DNA of 64,000 nucleotides from CBDBFH01 sp965204775 (GTDB lineage Bacteria; Pseudomonadota; Alphaproteobacteria; JAPOUT01; G958296285), in contig CBDBFH010000019.1 in the NCBI GenBank assembly GCA_965204775.1, positions 81,289 through 145,288 of the forward strand, written 5' to 3'. Below are positions 40,732 through 52,305 of the stretch, piece after piece (position 1 is the first letter of the stretch; every line of letters starts with the position of its first letter). The position numbers and the translations under genes are program-made. The notes below the pieces were generated by a model. That model saw nothing but the letters and a program-made list of their open reading frames with translations. It was not told where the DNA came from and searched no databases.

Positions 40732-42011
40732 GCAGTCCAGGCCGGGTGGTTACGTTCGGCTGCCGGCTGAATGGCTGGGAGTCGGAAGTGATCGAGGCCC
40801 AGCTTGCCCGCAGCGGGATTGAGGATGTGATTGTTTTTAACTCCTGCGCGGTCACCCAGGAGGCGATGCGGCAATTGCGCCAGGCGGTGCGGGGCGCGAA
40901 GCGGCGTTATCCGCAGGCGCGGATTGCGGTGACCGGCTGTGCGGCGCAGATCGATTCTGCGCTGCCCGCCGCGCTGCCCTTCGCCCATATCATCGGCAAC
41001 CGCGAAAAACTGGATGAAAAGGTCTGGCGCAGTTTGCCGGAGAAGACCGGCAAACCGGCGGTGCGAATCGTCTCCGACATAATGCAGCGCAGACCCGGCG
41101 AGGCGGGGGCGGGCGGGTTCATGCCTGCGCCGCGGCGGGTGCGCGCCGCGGTGCGGGTGCAGACGGGCTGCGATCACCGCTGCACATTTTGCGTGATTCC
41201 CTATGGGAGGGGAAACGCATGCTCGATTCCGCCCCGGCGGGTGATCCGGCAGGCGCAGGCGCGGATTGAGGAGGGGGCGCGGGAGATCGTTTTGACCGGG
41301 GTTGATCTGGCCTCTTATGGCGCCGAGCGCGGCGCGGGCGGCGGGGCGGGGCTGGCCAGACTGATTCGGATTCTGTTGCGCCGCCTGCCGGAGGGGGTGC
41401 GGCTGCGGCTGTCCTCGCTGGACCCGGCTGCGGTGGGCGAAGAGTTGACCCGGCTGTTTGGCGGCGAGGCGCGCCTTGCCCCCCATCTGCACCTGTCGGT
41501 GCAGGCGGGCGACGATATGATCTTGAAGCGGATGAAGCGGCGGCACACGCGCCGGGCGGTGATCGAAATTTGCGCGCGCCTGCGCGCGGTCCGGCCGGAG
41601 ATGGCCTTCGGGGCGGATCTGATTGCCGGCTTTCCGACCGAAAGCGCGGCGATGCATGAAAACAGCCTGCGCCTGATCGAAGAGAGCAATTTGACCTTTC
41701 TGCATGTTTTTCCCTTTTCGCCGCACCCGCGCACCCCGGCGGCGCGCATGCCGCAAGTGCCGATGGAGCTGCGCCGGGCGCGGGCGGCGCGCCTGCGCGA
41801 AAGGGGAAGGCGGGCGCTCGCGCGCCATCTGGCGGGCAAAGTCGGAAATTGCGGCGCGGTGCTGATGGAAACCGCCCGGCGCGGGCGTCTGGCCGATCAC
41901 ACGCCGGTCCAGCTCACGCCCGGCGCGGGCGGCGCGGCGGCGCCCGGCGATGTTCTGCGCGCCCGGTTTTCGGCCCATGACGGGGCGCAATTGCTGGCTT
42001 CGCCTGCCTGA
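40728..42011 (+). CDS. mtaB: tRNA threonylcarbamoyladenosine methylthiotransferase (MiaB family)
   Basis: A 427-residue radical-SAM methylthiotransferase. The N-terminal cluster domain starts VVTFGCRLNGWESEV, with further Cys in VFNSCAVT and VTGCAAQ. The radical-SAM motif is GCDHRCTFCVIPYGRG. MtaB-type rather than MiaB-type sequence includes ILTGVDLASYG-like and HLSVQAGDDMILKRMKRRH segments. A C-terminal TRAM-like domain follows. It makes ms2t6A at position 37 of tRNAs. The start is at the ATGA overlap with dapF. Confidence 0.93.
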   Translation: MSSPGRVVTFGCRLNGWESEVIEAQLARSGIEDVIVFNSCAVTQEAMRQLRQAVRGAKRRYPQARIAVTGCAAQIDSALPAALPFAHIIGNREKLDEKVWRSLPEKTGKPAVRIVSDIMQRRPGEAGAGGFMPAPRRVRAAVRVQTGCDHRCTFCVIPYGRGNACSIPPRRVIRQAQARIEEGAREIVLTGVDLASYGAERGAGGGAGLARLIRILLRRLPEGVRLRLSSLDPAAVGEELTRLFGGEARLAPHLHLSVQAGDDMILKRMKRRHTRRAVIEICARLRAVRPEMAFGADLIAGFPTESAAMHENSLRLIEESNLTFLHVFPFSPHPRTPAARMPQVPMELRRARAARLRERGRRALARHLAGKVGNCGAVLMETARRGRLADHTPVQLTPGAGGAAAPGDVLRARFSAHDGAQLLASPA

Positions 42012-42018
42012 GCGCGCC

Positions 42019-42564
42019 TTAGCGGGTTGCGGCGCGGGCGCGGGCCAGCGCCGGGCGCAATTGGCGCTCAAAACTCTCCTGGGTGATCGGACCGAAATGG
42101 CGCAGGACGATTCGGCCCTGCCCGTCGAGGATGAAGGTCTCCGGGACGCCATAGATTCCCCAGTTCAAGGCGGCGGCGCCGGTTTGATCGACGCCCAGTT
42201 TCCGGAAGGGATTGCCGAAGCGGGACAGAAAGCGGGCGGCGTTTTCGGGGCTGTCTTTATAGGCGATTCCGGTCATCTGGATTTCGCCCTCGTCGCGCAG
42301 GCGGATCAAGAAGGGGTGCTCGAGGCGGCAGGGCGCGCACCAGGAGGCCCAGACATTGACGAGCGAGACCTGGCCCTGTTCGAGGTCGGCGCGGGCGAGG
42401 CCGGAGGCGCCGATGGCGGGGAGCGCGGGCAGCGAGAAATCGGGGGCGCGGGAAAGGGTGCTGCGGCCTTCGCGGGGATCGTCGGCGGCGCGCGGCAGGA
42501 ACAAGAAGAGCCCGGCGGCGCAAAGCGCGAGGACGGCGAGGGGGAGGAAAACGAGCCGGAGCAT
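42019..42564 (-). CDS. ccmG: thiol:disulfide interchange protein CcmG/DsbE
   Basis: A 181-residue membrane-anchored thioredoxin. A TM segment (~4-24) is followed by a thioredoxin fold with active site WCAPC in NVWASWCAPCRLEHP. The CcmG-type GIAYKDSPENAARFL and YGVPETFILDGQG follow. It keeps apocytochrome cysteines reduced in the periplasm for heme attachment. It is the last gene of the ccmABCDG run, 12 bases after ccmD, and converges on mtaB. Confidence 0.96.
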   Translation of the reverse strand: MLRLVFLPLAVLALCAAGLFLFLPRAADDPREGRSTLSRAPDFSLPALPAIGASGLARADLEQGQVSLVNVWASWCAPCRLEHPFLIRLRDEGEIQMTGIAYKDSPENAARFLSRFGNPFRKLGVDQTGAAALNWGIYGVPETFILDGQGRIVLRHFGPITQESFERQLRPALARARAATR

Positions 42565-42576
42565 GGGCGCGGGGGT

Positions 42577-42738
42577 TTACGAATCGCGCCGCGCGCGGGC
42601 GAGGGCGTCCAGCGCGCGGCGGCGTTTTTTGAGTTCGTAGAGGCTGAGGGCGACGAGGCCGGCGAGGACGAGTCCGGTGAGCACGAAACTGGCCCAGACA
42701 TAAAGGGCGTAACCGGTCTGGCCGGAGAGGGCGGACAT
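42577..42738 (-). CDS. ccmD: heme exporter accessory protein CcmD
   Basis: A 53-residue protein starting at ATG 42738. One TM segment, YALYVWASFVLTGLVLAGLV, is followed by a basic region, LYELKKRRRALDALARARR. This is the CcmD pattern: one membrane helix and a positive cytoplasmic tail that releases CcmE from CcmABC. Its place between ccmC and ccmG is the standard one. Confidence 0.9.
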   Translation of the reverse strand: MSALSGQTGYALYVWASFVLTGLVLAGLVALSLYELKKRRRALDALARARRDS

Positions 42739-42744
42739 GGGCGA

Positions 42745-43461
42745 TCAGCCTGCCGGGGCGCGCAGGAGCGCGAGGGTTTTGCGGTGGAGGATTTCGCCTT
42801 GCATCCGGGCGAGGAGGAGGAAGACGAAGAGGGCGGCGAAGGCGGCGGCCATGATCAGAAGGGGGAGGAGGAAATCGGGATGGAGGGCCGGTCCGCCGCG
42901 GCGCAGGAGGCTGGCGGGCTGATGGAGGGTATTCCACCAGTCGACCGAAAATTTGATGACGGGCAGATTGACCGCGCCGGCCAGCGCCAGAATGGCGGCG
43001 GCGCGTCCGGCGCGGACCGGATCGGCGGAGGCCGCGCGCCACAAAGCCAGGTAGCCCAGATAGAGGAAGAAGAGGACGAGGACCGAGGCGAGGCGGGCGT
43101 CCCAGACCCACCATGCGCCCCAGATCGGCTTGCCCCACAACGCGCCGGTGGCGAGCGCGAGGAAGGTGAATCCGGCGCCGGGCAGGGCGGCGGCGCGGGC
43201 GGCGATGTCGCTGAGCGGGGCGCGCCAGATGATGCTGGCGGCGCTCATCAGGGCGATGAAGCCATAGACCGTCATGGCCATCCAGGCGGCGGGGACGTGG
43301 ACAAACATGATTCGCACCGCCTCGCCCTGCTGGTAGTCGAGCGGGGCGCGCCAGACCAGAGCGAGTCCGGCCACGCCCAGCCCGGCGGCGGCGGCGGCGC
43401 TCCAGGGCAGGAGGCGGCGGGCCAGTTTCATAAAGCGGGCGGGATTGGCGTGGGCGAGCAT
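42745..43461 (-). CDS. ccmC: heme exporter protein CcmC
   Basis: A 238-residue membrane protein with six predicted TM segments. The tryptophan-rich heme-handling motif WGAWWVWDARLASVL lies near residue 115. Conserved His are in FVHVPAAWMAM and WWNTLHQPAS. CcmC loads heme onto CcmE. It lies 56 bases after ccmB. ATG 43461 is used; the following Met in RFMKLARR is an alternative start. Confidence 0.95.
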   Translation of the reverse strand: MLAHANPARFMKLARRLLPWSAAAAAGLGVAGLALVWRAPLDYQQGEAVRIMFVHVPAAWMAMTVYGFIALMSAASIIWRAPLSDIAARAAALPGAGFTFLALATGALWGKPIWGAWWVWDARLASVLVLFFLYLGYLALWRAASADPVRAGRAAAILALAGAVNLPVIKFSVDWWNTLHQPASLLRRGGPALHPDFLLPLLIMAAAFAALFVFLLLARMQGEILHRKTLALLRAPAG

Positions 43462-43517
43462 GGGCGGGCGGCGGTGTGGGGGAGGTTTTATGATCTAGCC
43501 TTTGCCGGGGCCGACTT

Positions 43518-44174
43518 TCAAGACAGGGCGGCGCGCAGGGCGGCGGCGGCGGCGAAGGGGGCGGCCAGAAGGGCGGCGAGGGTCAAAGCGAGGAGGCACA
43601 GCGTTTCGGGGGCGGCCAGGAAGCCGGCCAGCGGCACCGCCCCGGCGCGCAGGCCGAAGATCATGAAGGGCAAATAGAGCGGCAGGACGAGGAGGAAGAT
43701 CAGTCCGGCATTGCGGGCCAGGCCGGCGGCGAGGGCCGCGCCCAGCGCGCCCAGAAAACTCAGGCCCAGACTTCCGGCGAGCAGGGAGAGGAAGAGGGGC
43801 CCCAGCCGGTCCGGCGGCAGCCCCAGCAGGAGGGCGAGAAGCGGGGCGAGCGCGGCCAGCGGCAGGCCCTGCCGGAGCCAGTGGGACGCGGATTTGGCCG
43901 CCGCGGCCAGCGCCAGCGGCACGGGGGCGACCACCCATAAATCACATGAGCCGTCCTCCAGATCATCCTCGAAGAGGCGGTCGAGGGAAAACAGGGCGGC
44001 GGCGATCAGGCAAAACCAGATCAGAACCGGGGCCAGAGCATCGAGTTGGCCGGGAGCGGAGGCGTTCAGGGCCAGCGGGATGCTGATCCCGGCCAGAAAG
44101 AAGAAACTCACCCCGCCGCCCGCACCCAGATTGACGCGCAGATCATGAAGCAGGATGGCCGCAAAAAGTCTCAA
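43518..44174 (-). CDS. ccmB: heme exporter protein CcmB
   Basis: A 218-residue membrane protein, about the usual length, with six hydrophobic segments. The start is TTG 44174 (LRLFAAILLHDLRVNL), which overlaps the ccmA stop in a TTGA. The sequence FEDDLEDGSCDLWVVAPVPL is the conserved CcmB loop. With CcmA it forms the ABC part of the cytochrome c maturation complex. Confidence 0.93.
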   Translation of the reverse strand: MRLFAAILLHDLRVNLGAGGGVSFFFLAGISIPLALNASAPGQLDALAPVLIWFCLIAAALFSLDRLFEDDLEDGSCDLWVVAPVPLALAAAAKSASHWLRQGLPLAALAPLLALLLGLPPDRLGPLFLSLLAGSLGLSFLGALGAALAAGLARNAGLIFLLVLPLYLPFMIFGLRAGAVPLAGFLAAPETLCLLALTLAALLAAPFAAAAALRAALS

Positions 44175-44800
44175 GGGAAAACCTCCGGCTCCGGGCTTGA
44201 CAAAAACATCTCCTGCGCCCCGGGCAAGGCGGCGGGCCCATGCGCGGCCATCACGATCAGCCCGCCGGCGGCGAGATGATCGCGCAGCAGACCGGTCAGT
44301 TGGTCCTGCGCCGCACGATCCAGAGCGGTGAACGGCTCGTCGAGCAGCCAGAGGGGGCGCGGATCGAGCAGCAGGCGGCTTAGCGCCAGCCGCTGGCCCT
44401 GCCCGGCGGACAGGGCGCGCAAGGGCAGATCGGCGCAAGGGGCAAGGCCGAAACAGGCCAGCGCGGCGCGCAAATTTTCTTCCGGCGGCGCGGCGCGGGT
44501 CAAAAGGCGGGCCTGAAAGGCGAAGGCCTCCAGCAGACGCAGGCGGGCGGCGGGGCGCGCAAAGGGCGGCGGCCCGGCATGGGCGACATAATGCAGGCGC
44601 GCGGCGGTTTTCGTCCGAAAGACGATCCGCCCGGCCTGCGGGCGCAAGAGACCGGCGATCAGACGCAGCAGGCTGGTCTTGCCCGCGCCATTGGGGCCGC
44701 GCACGATCAGGGCCTGGCCGGGGGCCAGCGCAAACGACACGGCGCGGAAGACGGAGCGTCCGCCGCGCCGGCACAGGAGATTTTCGGCCTCCAGTCGCAT
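44171..44800 (-). CDS. ccmA: heme exporter ATP-binding protein CcmA
   Basis: A 209-residue ABC ATPase. Walker A is GPNGAGKTSLLRLIAGLL, the signature LSAGQGQRLALSRLL, and Walker B PLWLLDEPFTALD. GQGQR instead of GGQ-type is usual for CcmA. It powers release of heme-CcmE. GGGGAGGG precedes ATG 44800. A much longer frame runs on upstream, antisense to acnA, and is not supported. It diverges from acnA as in other alphaproteobacteria. Confidence 0.95.
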   Translation of the reverse strand: MRLEAENLLCRRGGRSVFRAVSFALAPGQALIVRGPNGAGKTSLLRLIAGLLRPQAGRIVFRTKTAARLHYVAHAGPPPFARPAARLRLLEAFAFQARLLTRAAPPEENLRAALACFGLAPCADLPLRALSAGQGQRLALSRLLLDPRPLWLLDEPFTALDRAAQDQLTGLLRDHLAAGGLIVMAAHGPAALPGAQEMFLSSPEPEVFP

Positions 44801-44814
44801 CGCCCTCCCCTGTT

Positions 44815-44842
44815 TTGCCTTGGCCGGGAATGTCATTATAGT
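44815..44842 (+). promoter_or_regulatory. candidate acnA promoter
   Basis: TTGCCT (44815-44820), 16-base spacer, TATAGT (44837-44842) on the plus strand, in the 108-base gap between ccmA and acnA. Initiation would fall around 44849, leaving a ~60-base leader before ATG 44909. The -10 overlaps the first copy of a GTGGACAGA repeat. Confidence 0.5.
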
Positions 44843-44861
44843 GGACAGAACAGTGGACAGA
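44841..44861. repeat. GTGGACAGA direct repeat at the acnA promoter
   Basis: Two exact copies of GTGGACAGA at 44841-44849 and 44853-44861, 12 bases apart, directly after the predicted -10 box and over the predicted start point. The position suits an operator, but no regulator can be named. Confidence 0.55.
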
Positions 44862-44908
44862 TCACTGCCGTCGCCGGGGCGCTGCCCGCTTGCGGCAGGG
44901 AGGATGTG

Positions 44909-47602
<2,694 letters not shown>

Positions 47603-47607
47603 CCCTG

Positions 47608-47633
47608 CCCCTCTCAACGCGCTGAGAGAGGGG
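47608..47633 (+). terminator. hairpin after acnA
   Basis: CCCCTCTCA (47608-47616) can pair with TGAGAGAGGGG (47623-47633), with a one- to two-base bulge and a six-base loop, six bases behind the acnA stop. Only a TTT follows, so it is a weak intrinsic terminator or an mRNA-end stabiliser. The 47634-47758 spacer beyond it shows no clear promoter. Confidence 0.5.
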
Positions 47634-47758
47634 TTTGGGCCGAGGGGGCCGTCTTCACGAGATAATGAACGATTCTGACTGGCCGAACGGCGCAAAGCGG
47701 GCTTATCCTGCGTGGCGGAGGTTTGTTTCAACGAGCCGAAGGCCGGGAGAGAGACAGG

Positions 47759-48586
47759 ATGACGCCAGAAGGGCGTTTGGGAGCGGACGGATCCGCCGGT
47801 GGCGCATGTCGCCGGGGGCGGCTTCGCGACGGCGGCCTGTTCGCCGCCGTGCTGGCCGTGCTGGTCTGTTGCGCCGGGGCGCAAGCCGACCAGTCTCTTG
47901 ATGTCGCGGTTCTGCCGGGGGCTTTTATTTCCCCGGCTTCGCCTCTGGTGATTGAACTCTATACCAGCCAGGGCTGCTCTTCCTGCCCGCCCGCCGACCG
48001 GGTCGCCGGCCGGCTGGCCCGGCACAAACATCTGCTGGTCCTGTCGCTGCCGGTCACCTATTGGGATTATCTGGGCTGGAAGGATACGCTGGCCGATGCG
48101 TCTTTCGATTCGCGCCAGCGCAATTATGCGCAGGAGATGGGGCGGCGCCTTGTCTATACGCCCCAGATGGTGGTGGACGGCGAATCGCATGTCATCGGCA
48201 GCGACCGGGGCAAGGTCACCAAGGCGATCCGGACTCAGGCGAAGCGGCTTTCGCGGCGCATCGGGATTAATTTCTCCCGCTCCGGGCGGATGCTGCGCCT
48301 CAACGTCGCCGCCGGCCCGGACGATATCGGGCCGATTGACGCCACGGTCTGGCTGGTGCGCTACGACCCCTCGCACACGGTCAAGATCGGGCGCGGCGAG
48401 AACCGGGGCCGGACGCTGACCTACACAAATGTGGTGCGCTCGATTGAGCCGGTCGGGGTCTGGCGGGGCAACCCGGTCACCTTGCGCGTTCCCGATCCGC
48501 CCAATGCCGCCGGGAGCCGGATTGCGGCGATTTTGCAAGACGATTCGATCGGCGAGATTTTGGGAGCCGCCCGGCTGGGGAACTGA
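47759..48586 (+). CDS. secreted DUF1223 thioredoxin-like protein
   Basis: A 275-residue protein of the DUF1223 family. It has a signal peptide (FAAVLAVLVCCAGAQA, ~30-45) and a thioredoxin-like start VIELYTSQGCSSCPPADRVA with a CxxC pair. The family stretches VTYWDYLGWKDTLADASF and YTPQMVVDGESHVIGSD follow. Function is unproven; the CxxC and export suggest periplasmic redox or metal work. The start is ATG 47759, with GGGAGAGA upstream. Confidence 0.9.
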   Translation: MTPEGRLGADGSAGGACRRGRLRDGGLFAAVLAVLVCCAGAQADQSLDVAVLPGAFISPASPLVIELYTSQGCSSCPPADRVAGRLARHKHLLVLSLPVTYWDYLGWKDTLADASFDSRQRNYAQEMGRRLVYTPQMVVDGESHVIGSDRGKVTKAIRTQAKRLSRRIGINFSRSGRMLRLNVAAGPDDIGPIDATVWLVRYDPSHTVKIGRGENRGRTLTYTNVVRSIEPVGVWRGNPVTLRVPDPPNAAGSRIAAILQDDSIGEILGAARLGN

Positions 48587-48610
48587 GGCGCGCCGCGGGC
48601 GGACGGGATC

Positions 48611-49636
48611 TTACCGCGCCTCGCTTTGTGTTGCGCTCCGGCCCAGCATCAGACGTCCGGCATCCAGGGGCAGTTTGAACGCCCAGCTCTTCGGACCGGC
48701 GAAGCGGGGATCGGCGTTCTGCTGACCGGGGCGCGCTTCCACCTCGACCGCCGCCCAGACCGCGCCGGGCCGGGCGAAGAGGTGAAAGATCACCCGCCCG
48801 CCATCGGCGCGCCGATAGACGGCGCGGGGAGCCTGGGAGAAGTCGAAGCGGGCGGCGGGCAGCGCATCCTCAAAACGCAGACCCGCCGGGGCGAGCGCGA
48901 TGGCATTGCGCGCCGCTTGATCGGGGCCGGCATTTTGCGCCCCCGGGGGGGGGAGGAAATCGCCATTGGGCGCGCGCCGGAGGCGCAAGAGTTTCTGGCC
49001 GGGCGCGGCGAGTTCGACTTCGGCAATCTCTTCCGGGGCGAGGTCGAAGCCGTCGAGGGCGAGCCAGTCGGCGATTTGGGGGCGCAAGGGCAAAGCGCCG
49101 CGCGCAAGCCAGCTCTGGTTCTCGCCCGCCCGGCGAACATAGATCGCCCCGCGCCCCAGAACTGCGCCCGCGGCGGGCGGACGTTTGCCGACGAGCAGGG
49201 CGGCGCGTTCCCGCCCGTCCGCCCGGTCATACAAGGTGATGCGCACCGCCCGGCCCAGCTCTTCGGGGGCGACCAGCCCCAATGCGCCGTGCCATTTGGG
49301 CAGCGCGGTGCGCGGCTCCTCGGCTTCCAGACCGGCCAGTCCGAGGAGCATGGCCTTGACCCGGTCGGCGCGGGCCGGGAAGCCGCCGCGCTCGGCGACG
49401 GCGAAGCCGCCCGGCCCGGCGCGGCGCAAGGTGATGGTCTGCGCCGCCTGCAACCCGCGCCCGAAGACGAGGACGATCTTGCCGACATCATTGACGTGCT
49501 GTTCAAGGGCCGGGAAGAGCCGTCCGGGGGCGGGGGGCGGAGGAGGCGGGCGGGCGGCATACAGGGCGGCGGCGGCGCTGGCGGCGCACAACAACGCCAG
49601 CGCGCTCAGAAGCAGGAGCGGCGGGCGGGCCTTCAT
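48611..49636 (-). CDS. DUF4340 membrane-anchored protein of a Gld-like ABC system
   Basis: A 341-residue protein with an N-terminal TM anchor (LLLLSALALLCAASAAAALY) and a Pro-rich spacer. The extracytoplasmic domain matches DUF4340 patterns: KIVLVFGRGLQAAQTITLRR, DRVKAMLLGLAGLEAEEPRT, ITLYDRADGRERAALLVGKR, and YVRRAGENQSWLARG. DUF4340 proteins usually sit with GldG-like proteins and ABC exporters; their job is unknown. ATG 49636 overlaps the stop of the GldG-like gene (ATGA). Confidence 0.82.
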   Translation of the reverse strand: MKARPPLLLLSALALLCAASAAAALYAARPPPPPPAPGRLFPALEQHVNDVGKIVLVFGRGLQAAQTITLRRAGPGGFAVAERGGFPARADRVKAMLLGLAGLEAEEPRTALPKWHGALGLVAPEELGRAVRITLYDRADGRERAALLVGKRPPAAGAVLGRGAIYVRRAGENQSWLARGALPLRPQIADWLALDGFDLAPEEIAEVELAAPGQKLLRLRRAPNGDFLPPPGAQNAGPDQAARNAIALAPAGLRFEDALPAARFDFSQAPRAVYRRADGGRVIFHLFARPGAVWAAVEVEARPGQQNADPRFAGPKSWAFKLPLDAGRLMLGRSATQSEAR

Positions 49637-51567
49637 GACGCGGCCAGGGCCGGGGGGCGGGCGCGGCGGCGGGCGCGGACAGCGGCGGCGGCCAGCGCGA
49701 GCAGGGCGACCAGCAGGGGCATAGCGCCAATATTGAGGAAGCGAATCCACGCCGCCAGCTGATCGATCTCGCGCCGGAGTTCGGCCTGCACGGCGCGCAG
49801 CTGGGCGCGGGCTTCGGCCAGTTCGCGTCCGGCGCCGGCGGCGGCCCGCCGTTCCTCCTCGCTGAGCACGGGCGCGCCGGAAGGCCCGCCTCCGGCGCGC
49901 CCGCCGCCGGGCAGGGCGCGGGCGCGGGCGCGTTCTTCCAGAGTTGCAATTTTCTCCTGTAAGCCGCGCTCGCGGGCGCGCGACTCGCGGCGGGCGCGGG
50001 CGCGCAGGCGCGCGACCCGCTCGAAACCGCGCGCCGCAAAGGGGCGGGCCCGCAAGGAAATCAGCTCCTCCGAGCCCAGAAGATGATCGACCGCATTGAG
50101 AATGAAGCGGCCATTGTCGGCGAAGGGCACGATCACATTCTGGCCGGGCCAGGATTGGGCCCAGAAGCGGTCGTCGAACAGATCGGCATCGCCGACGACG
50201 ATGAGATGGGCGGGCCGCTCTGCGGTGCGGGCGAGATGTTCGGGGCGGTCTTCGGGCTTCTCCTGGGCCGGGCTGTCCGGCGGCGGGCCGGCGGGGAAGG
50301 CGCTGGCGAGGGGGCCGGTCAGGCGCGCGGCCAGAATATAGGGTTGGCCGGCGGGGGTGAATTCGGCGAGCAGGGCGTCCGGGGTGGCATTTTCGGCGAG
50401 CCTCTCGACCGGGAACAGCATGGCCTCGGCGGAACTGACCAGCAGCGGCTGGAAGCGCGCGCCGGAGGCCTGCAGGACGGCGGGGCGCGGACGCAGCCGT
50501 CCAGCGGTGGCCAGCGTTATGCGCTCAAGGCCGCCGGTTATGATATCGGCGGGCATTTCTTCGCGGCCCAGATCAATCCAGAGCAGATAGTCGCGCAACG
50601 CCGCCGCCGGGCGGCCTGAGGCGGCGACCGGCTTGGCCAGCTGGCGGTCGCCGAGGACGTGGGCGGAGTCGAAGTCGACGCCCCAGGCGGCGAGGAGAGG
50701 CCGGAGGTTGGAGCGCTTATGCGAGCCGCGCAGGATTTGGCCGCCGGGTCCGGCGCGGCGGCTGAGTTCGGAATTGGGATCGAGAAAGGCCAGAATGCGC
50801 CCGCCGCGCATGACGAATTGATCGATGGCGTAAAGGGTTGAGGGGGAGAGGGGCTTGGGATGGACGATCACCAGCAAGGCGATGTCGGGGGGGACGCGGC
50901 GGAAGTCCTGCTCCAGGAAGCGGATCTGGAAGTCGCGGGCGAGTTCCTGATAGGCGAGATAAGGCCGGGCGCGGCCTTCGAGGGCGGCGGGCAGTCCGGC
51001 GGGGCCGGTGTCGAGGGGCAGGCTGGTGACCAGTCCGAGGCGGGGGCGGCGGGGGCGGGCGAGGGCCTGAATCAGGCGCATGATGTCATATTCCAGCGCG
51101 TCCTCGCGGGCGGGAGAGAAGAGGGGGATGACTTCCAGGCCGTCGACCAGATTGGAGCCGGCCAGTCCGAAGAAGAGCGCCTCGCCGTCTTCGACCGGCA
51201 GGGCCTGAAGTCCATAGGCCAGGGCGCGGTCTTCGGCTTCGCTGAAGGGGGCGGGGTCGATGATCTGGACGATGAGTTTGCCGCGCGCCTGTGCGCGCAT
51301 TTCGGCGAGGAGGCCGCGCACCTGGCGGGCGGCGCGGCGCAAGGCCGGATAGGGCGCGGCGGCCTGGCGGGAGAAGAAGAAGCGCAGGCGGATCGGCTCT
51401 TCCAGTTTTTGCAGTCCGGCGCGGGTTCCCGGCGAGAGCGTATAGAGGCGCCGCTCAGTCAAATCGAGTCTCTGGGCCTGAAAGAGGTTTTGGGCGCAGG
51501 TGGTGGCGGCGGCGAAGATCACCGCGAGCAGGAGAAAGGCGGCGGCGCTGCGGGTGCGGGTTCTCAT
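49633..51567 (-). CDS. GldG-like ABC-associated membrane protein
   Basis: A 644-residue protein. TM1 is at ~8-28, followed by QNLFQAQRLDLTERRLYTLS, the typical GldG start. A large extracytoplasmic domain follows (~35-520; blocks PIRLRFFFSR, DRALAYGLQALPVEDGEALF, VMRGGRILAFLDPNSE and LIVVGDADLFDDRFW). A long Arg/Ala/Glu coiled coil (~535-610) leads to a second TM segment (GAMPLLVALLALAAAAV). Homologues act in gliding or surface export in Bacteroidetes; in proteobacteria the role is unknown. It overlaps the permease by four bases. Confidence 0.88.
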   Translation of the reverse strand: MRTRTRSAAAFLLLAVIFAAATTCAQNLFQAQRLDLTERRLYTLSPGTRAGLQKLEEPIRLRFFFSRQAAAPYPALRRAARQVRGLLAEMRAQARGKLIVQIIDPAPFSEAEDRALAYGLQALPVEDGEALFFGLAGSNLVDGLEVIPLFSPAREDALEYDIMRLIQALARPRRPRLGLVTSLPLDTGPAGLPAALEGRARPYLAYQELARDFQIRFLEQDFRRVPPDIALLVIVHPKPLSPSTLYAIDQFVMRGGRILAFLDPNSELSRRAGPGGQILRGSHKRSNLRPLLAAWGVDFDSAHVLGDRQLAKPVAASGRPAAALRDYLLWIDLGREEMPADIITGGLERITLATAGRLRPRPAVLQASGARFQPLLVSSAEAMLFPVERLAENATPDALLAEFTPAGQPYILAARLTGPLASAFPAGPPPDSPAQEKPEDRPEHLARTAERPAHLIVVGDADLFDDRFWAQSWPGQNVIVPFADNGRFILNAVDHLLGSEELISLRARPFAARGFERVARLRARARRESRARERGLQEKIATLEERARARALPGGGRAGGGPSGAPVLSEEERRAAAGAGRELAEARAQLRAVQAELRREIDQLAAWIRFLNIGAMPLLVALLALAAAAVRARRRARPPALAAS

Positions 51568-52301
51568 GAGGCGTCTTTGGCCTGGGCGACGCACAGGGCG
51601 TTGGCGGCGAGCCAGACGGCGATATGGATGGCGAAGAAGGCCAGATCGCGCGCATCGAGCAGGCCGCGGGTGATGGACTGGAAGCGGGCGGTGAAGCTGA
51701 TTGAGGCGAGCGCCTCGACGGCGGCGGCGGGCAGGACGCCGCGGGTGAGTTCGGTGAGCAGGGGCGCGCCGGAGATGGCGAAGAGGAAGCAGACCACCAC
51801 CGCACAGATAAAGGCGGTCACCTGGCTGCGCGCCGCCGCCGACAGGCAGGCGCAGACCGCCAGATAAGCGCCGGCGAGCAGCCAGCTTCCGGCATAGCCG
51901 GCCAGAATCACGCCATGATCGGGGCGGCCCAGCCAGGCGGCGGTCAGCCAGAGCGGGAAGGTCAGCGCCAAAGCCAGGGCGCACAAGGCCCAGGCGGCGA
52001 AGAATTTTGCGAGGACGGCCTCGCCGATGCGCACCGGCAGGGTCAAGAGGAGTTCCAGGGTTCCGCGGGCGCGCTCTTCGGCCCACAGCCGCATGGCCAG
52101 CGCCGGGGCGAGGAACAGATAGAGCCAGGGATGATAGGCGAAGAAGGCCTCCAGCGAGGCCTCTTCGGCCTCGAACCAGCGGGCGAGATAAAACGTGCAG
52201 ATTCCGTTGACGAGGAGAAAGGCGATCAGCAGAACCGGGGCCAGAGGGGTGGCGAAATAGGCGGCCAGTTCGCGGCGGAAGATGGCGCGAAAGCCGTGCA
52301 T
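51564..52301 (-). CDS. ABC transporter permease (GldF-like)
   Basis: A 245-residue ABC-2 type permease with six predicted TM segments. It begins FRAIFRRELAAYFATPLAPV and has MRLWAEERARGTLELLLTLP, the typical ABC-2 coupling segment. With the upstream ATPase it forms a putative exporter, linked to the GldG-like and DUF4340 proteins by 4-base overlaps. The substrate is unknown. Confidence 0.9.
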   Translation of the reverse strand: MHGFRAIFRRELAAYFATPLAPVLLIAFLLVNGICTFYLARWFEAEEASLEAFFAYHPWLYLFLAPALAMRLWAEERARGTLELLLTLPVRIGEAVLAKFFAAWALCALALALTFPLWLTAAWLGRPDHGVILAGYAGSWLLAGAYLAVCACLSAAARSQVTAFICAVVVCFLFAISGAPLLTELTRGVLPAAAVEALASISFTARFQSITRGLLDARDLAFFAIHIAVWLAANALCVAQAKDAS

Positions 52302-52305
52302 TGCT

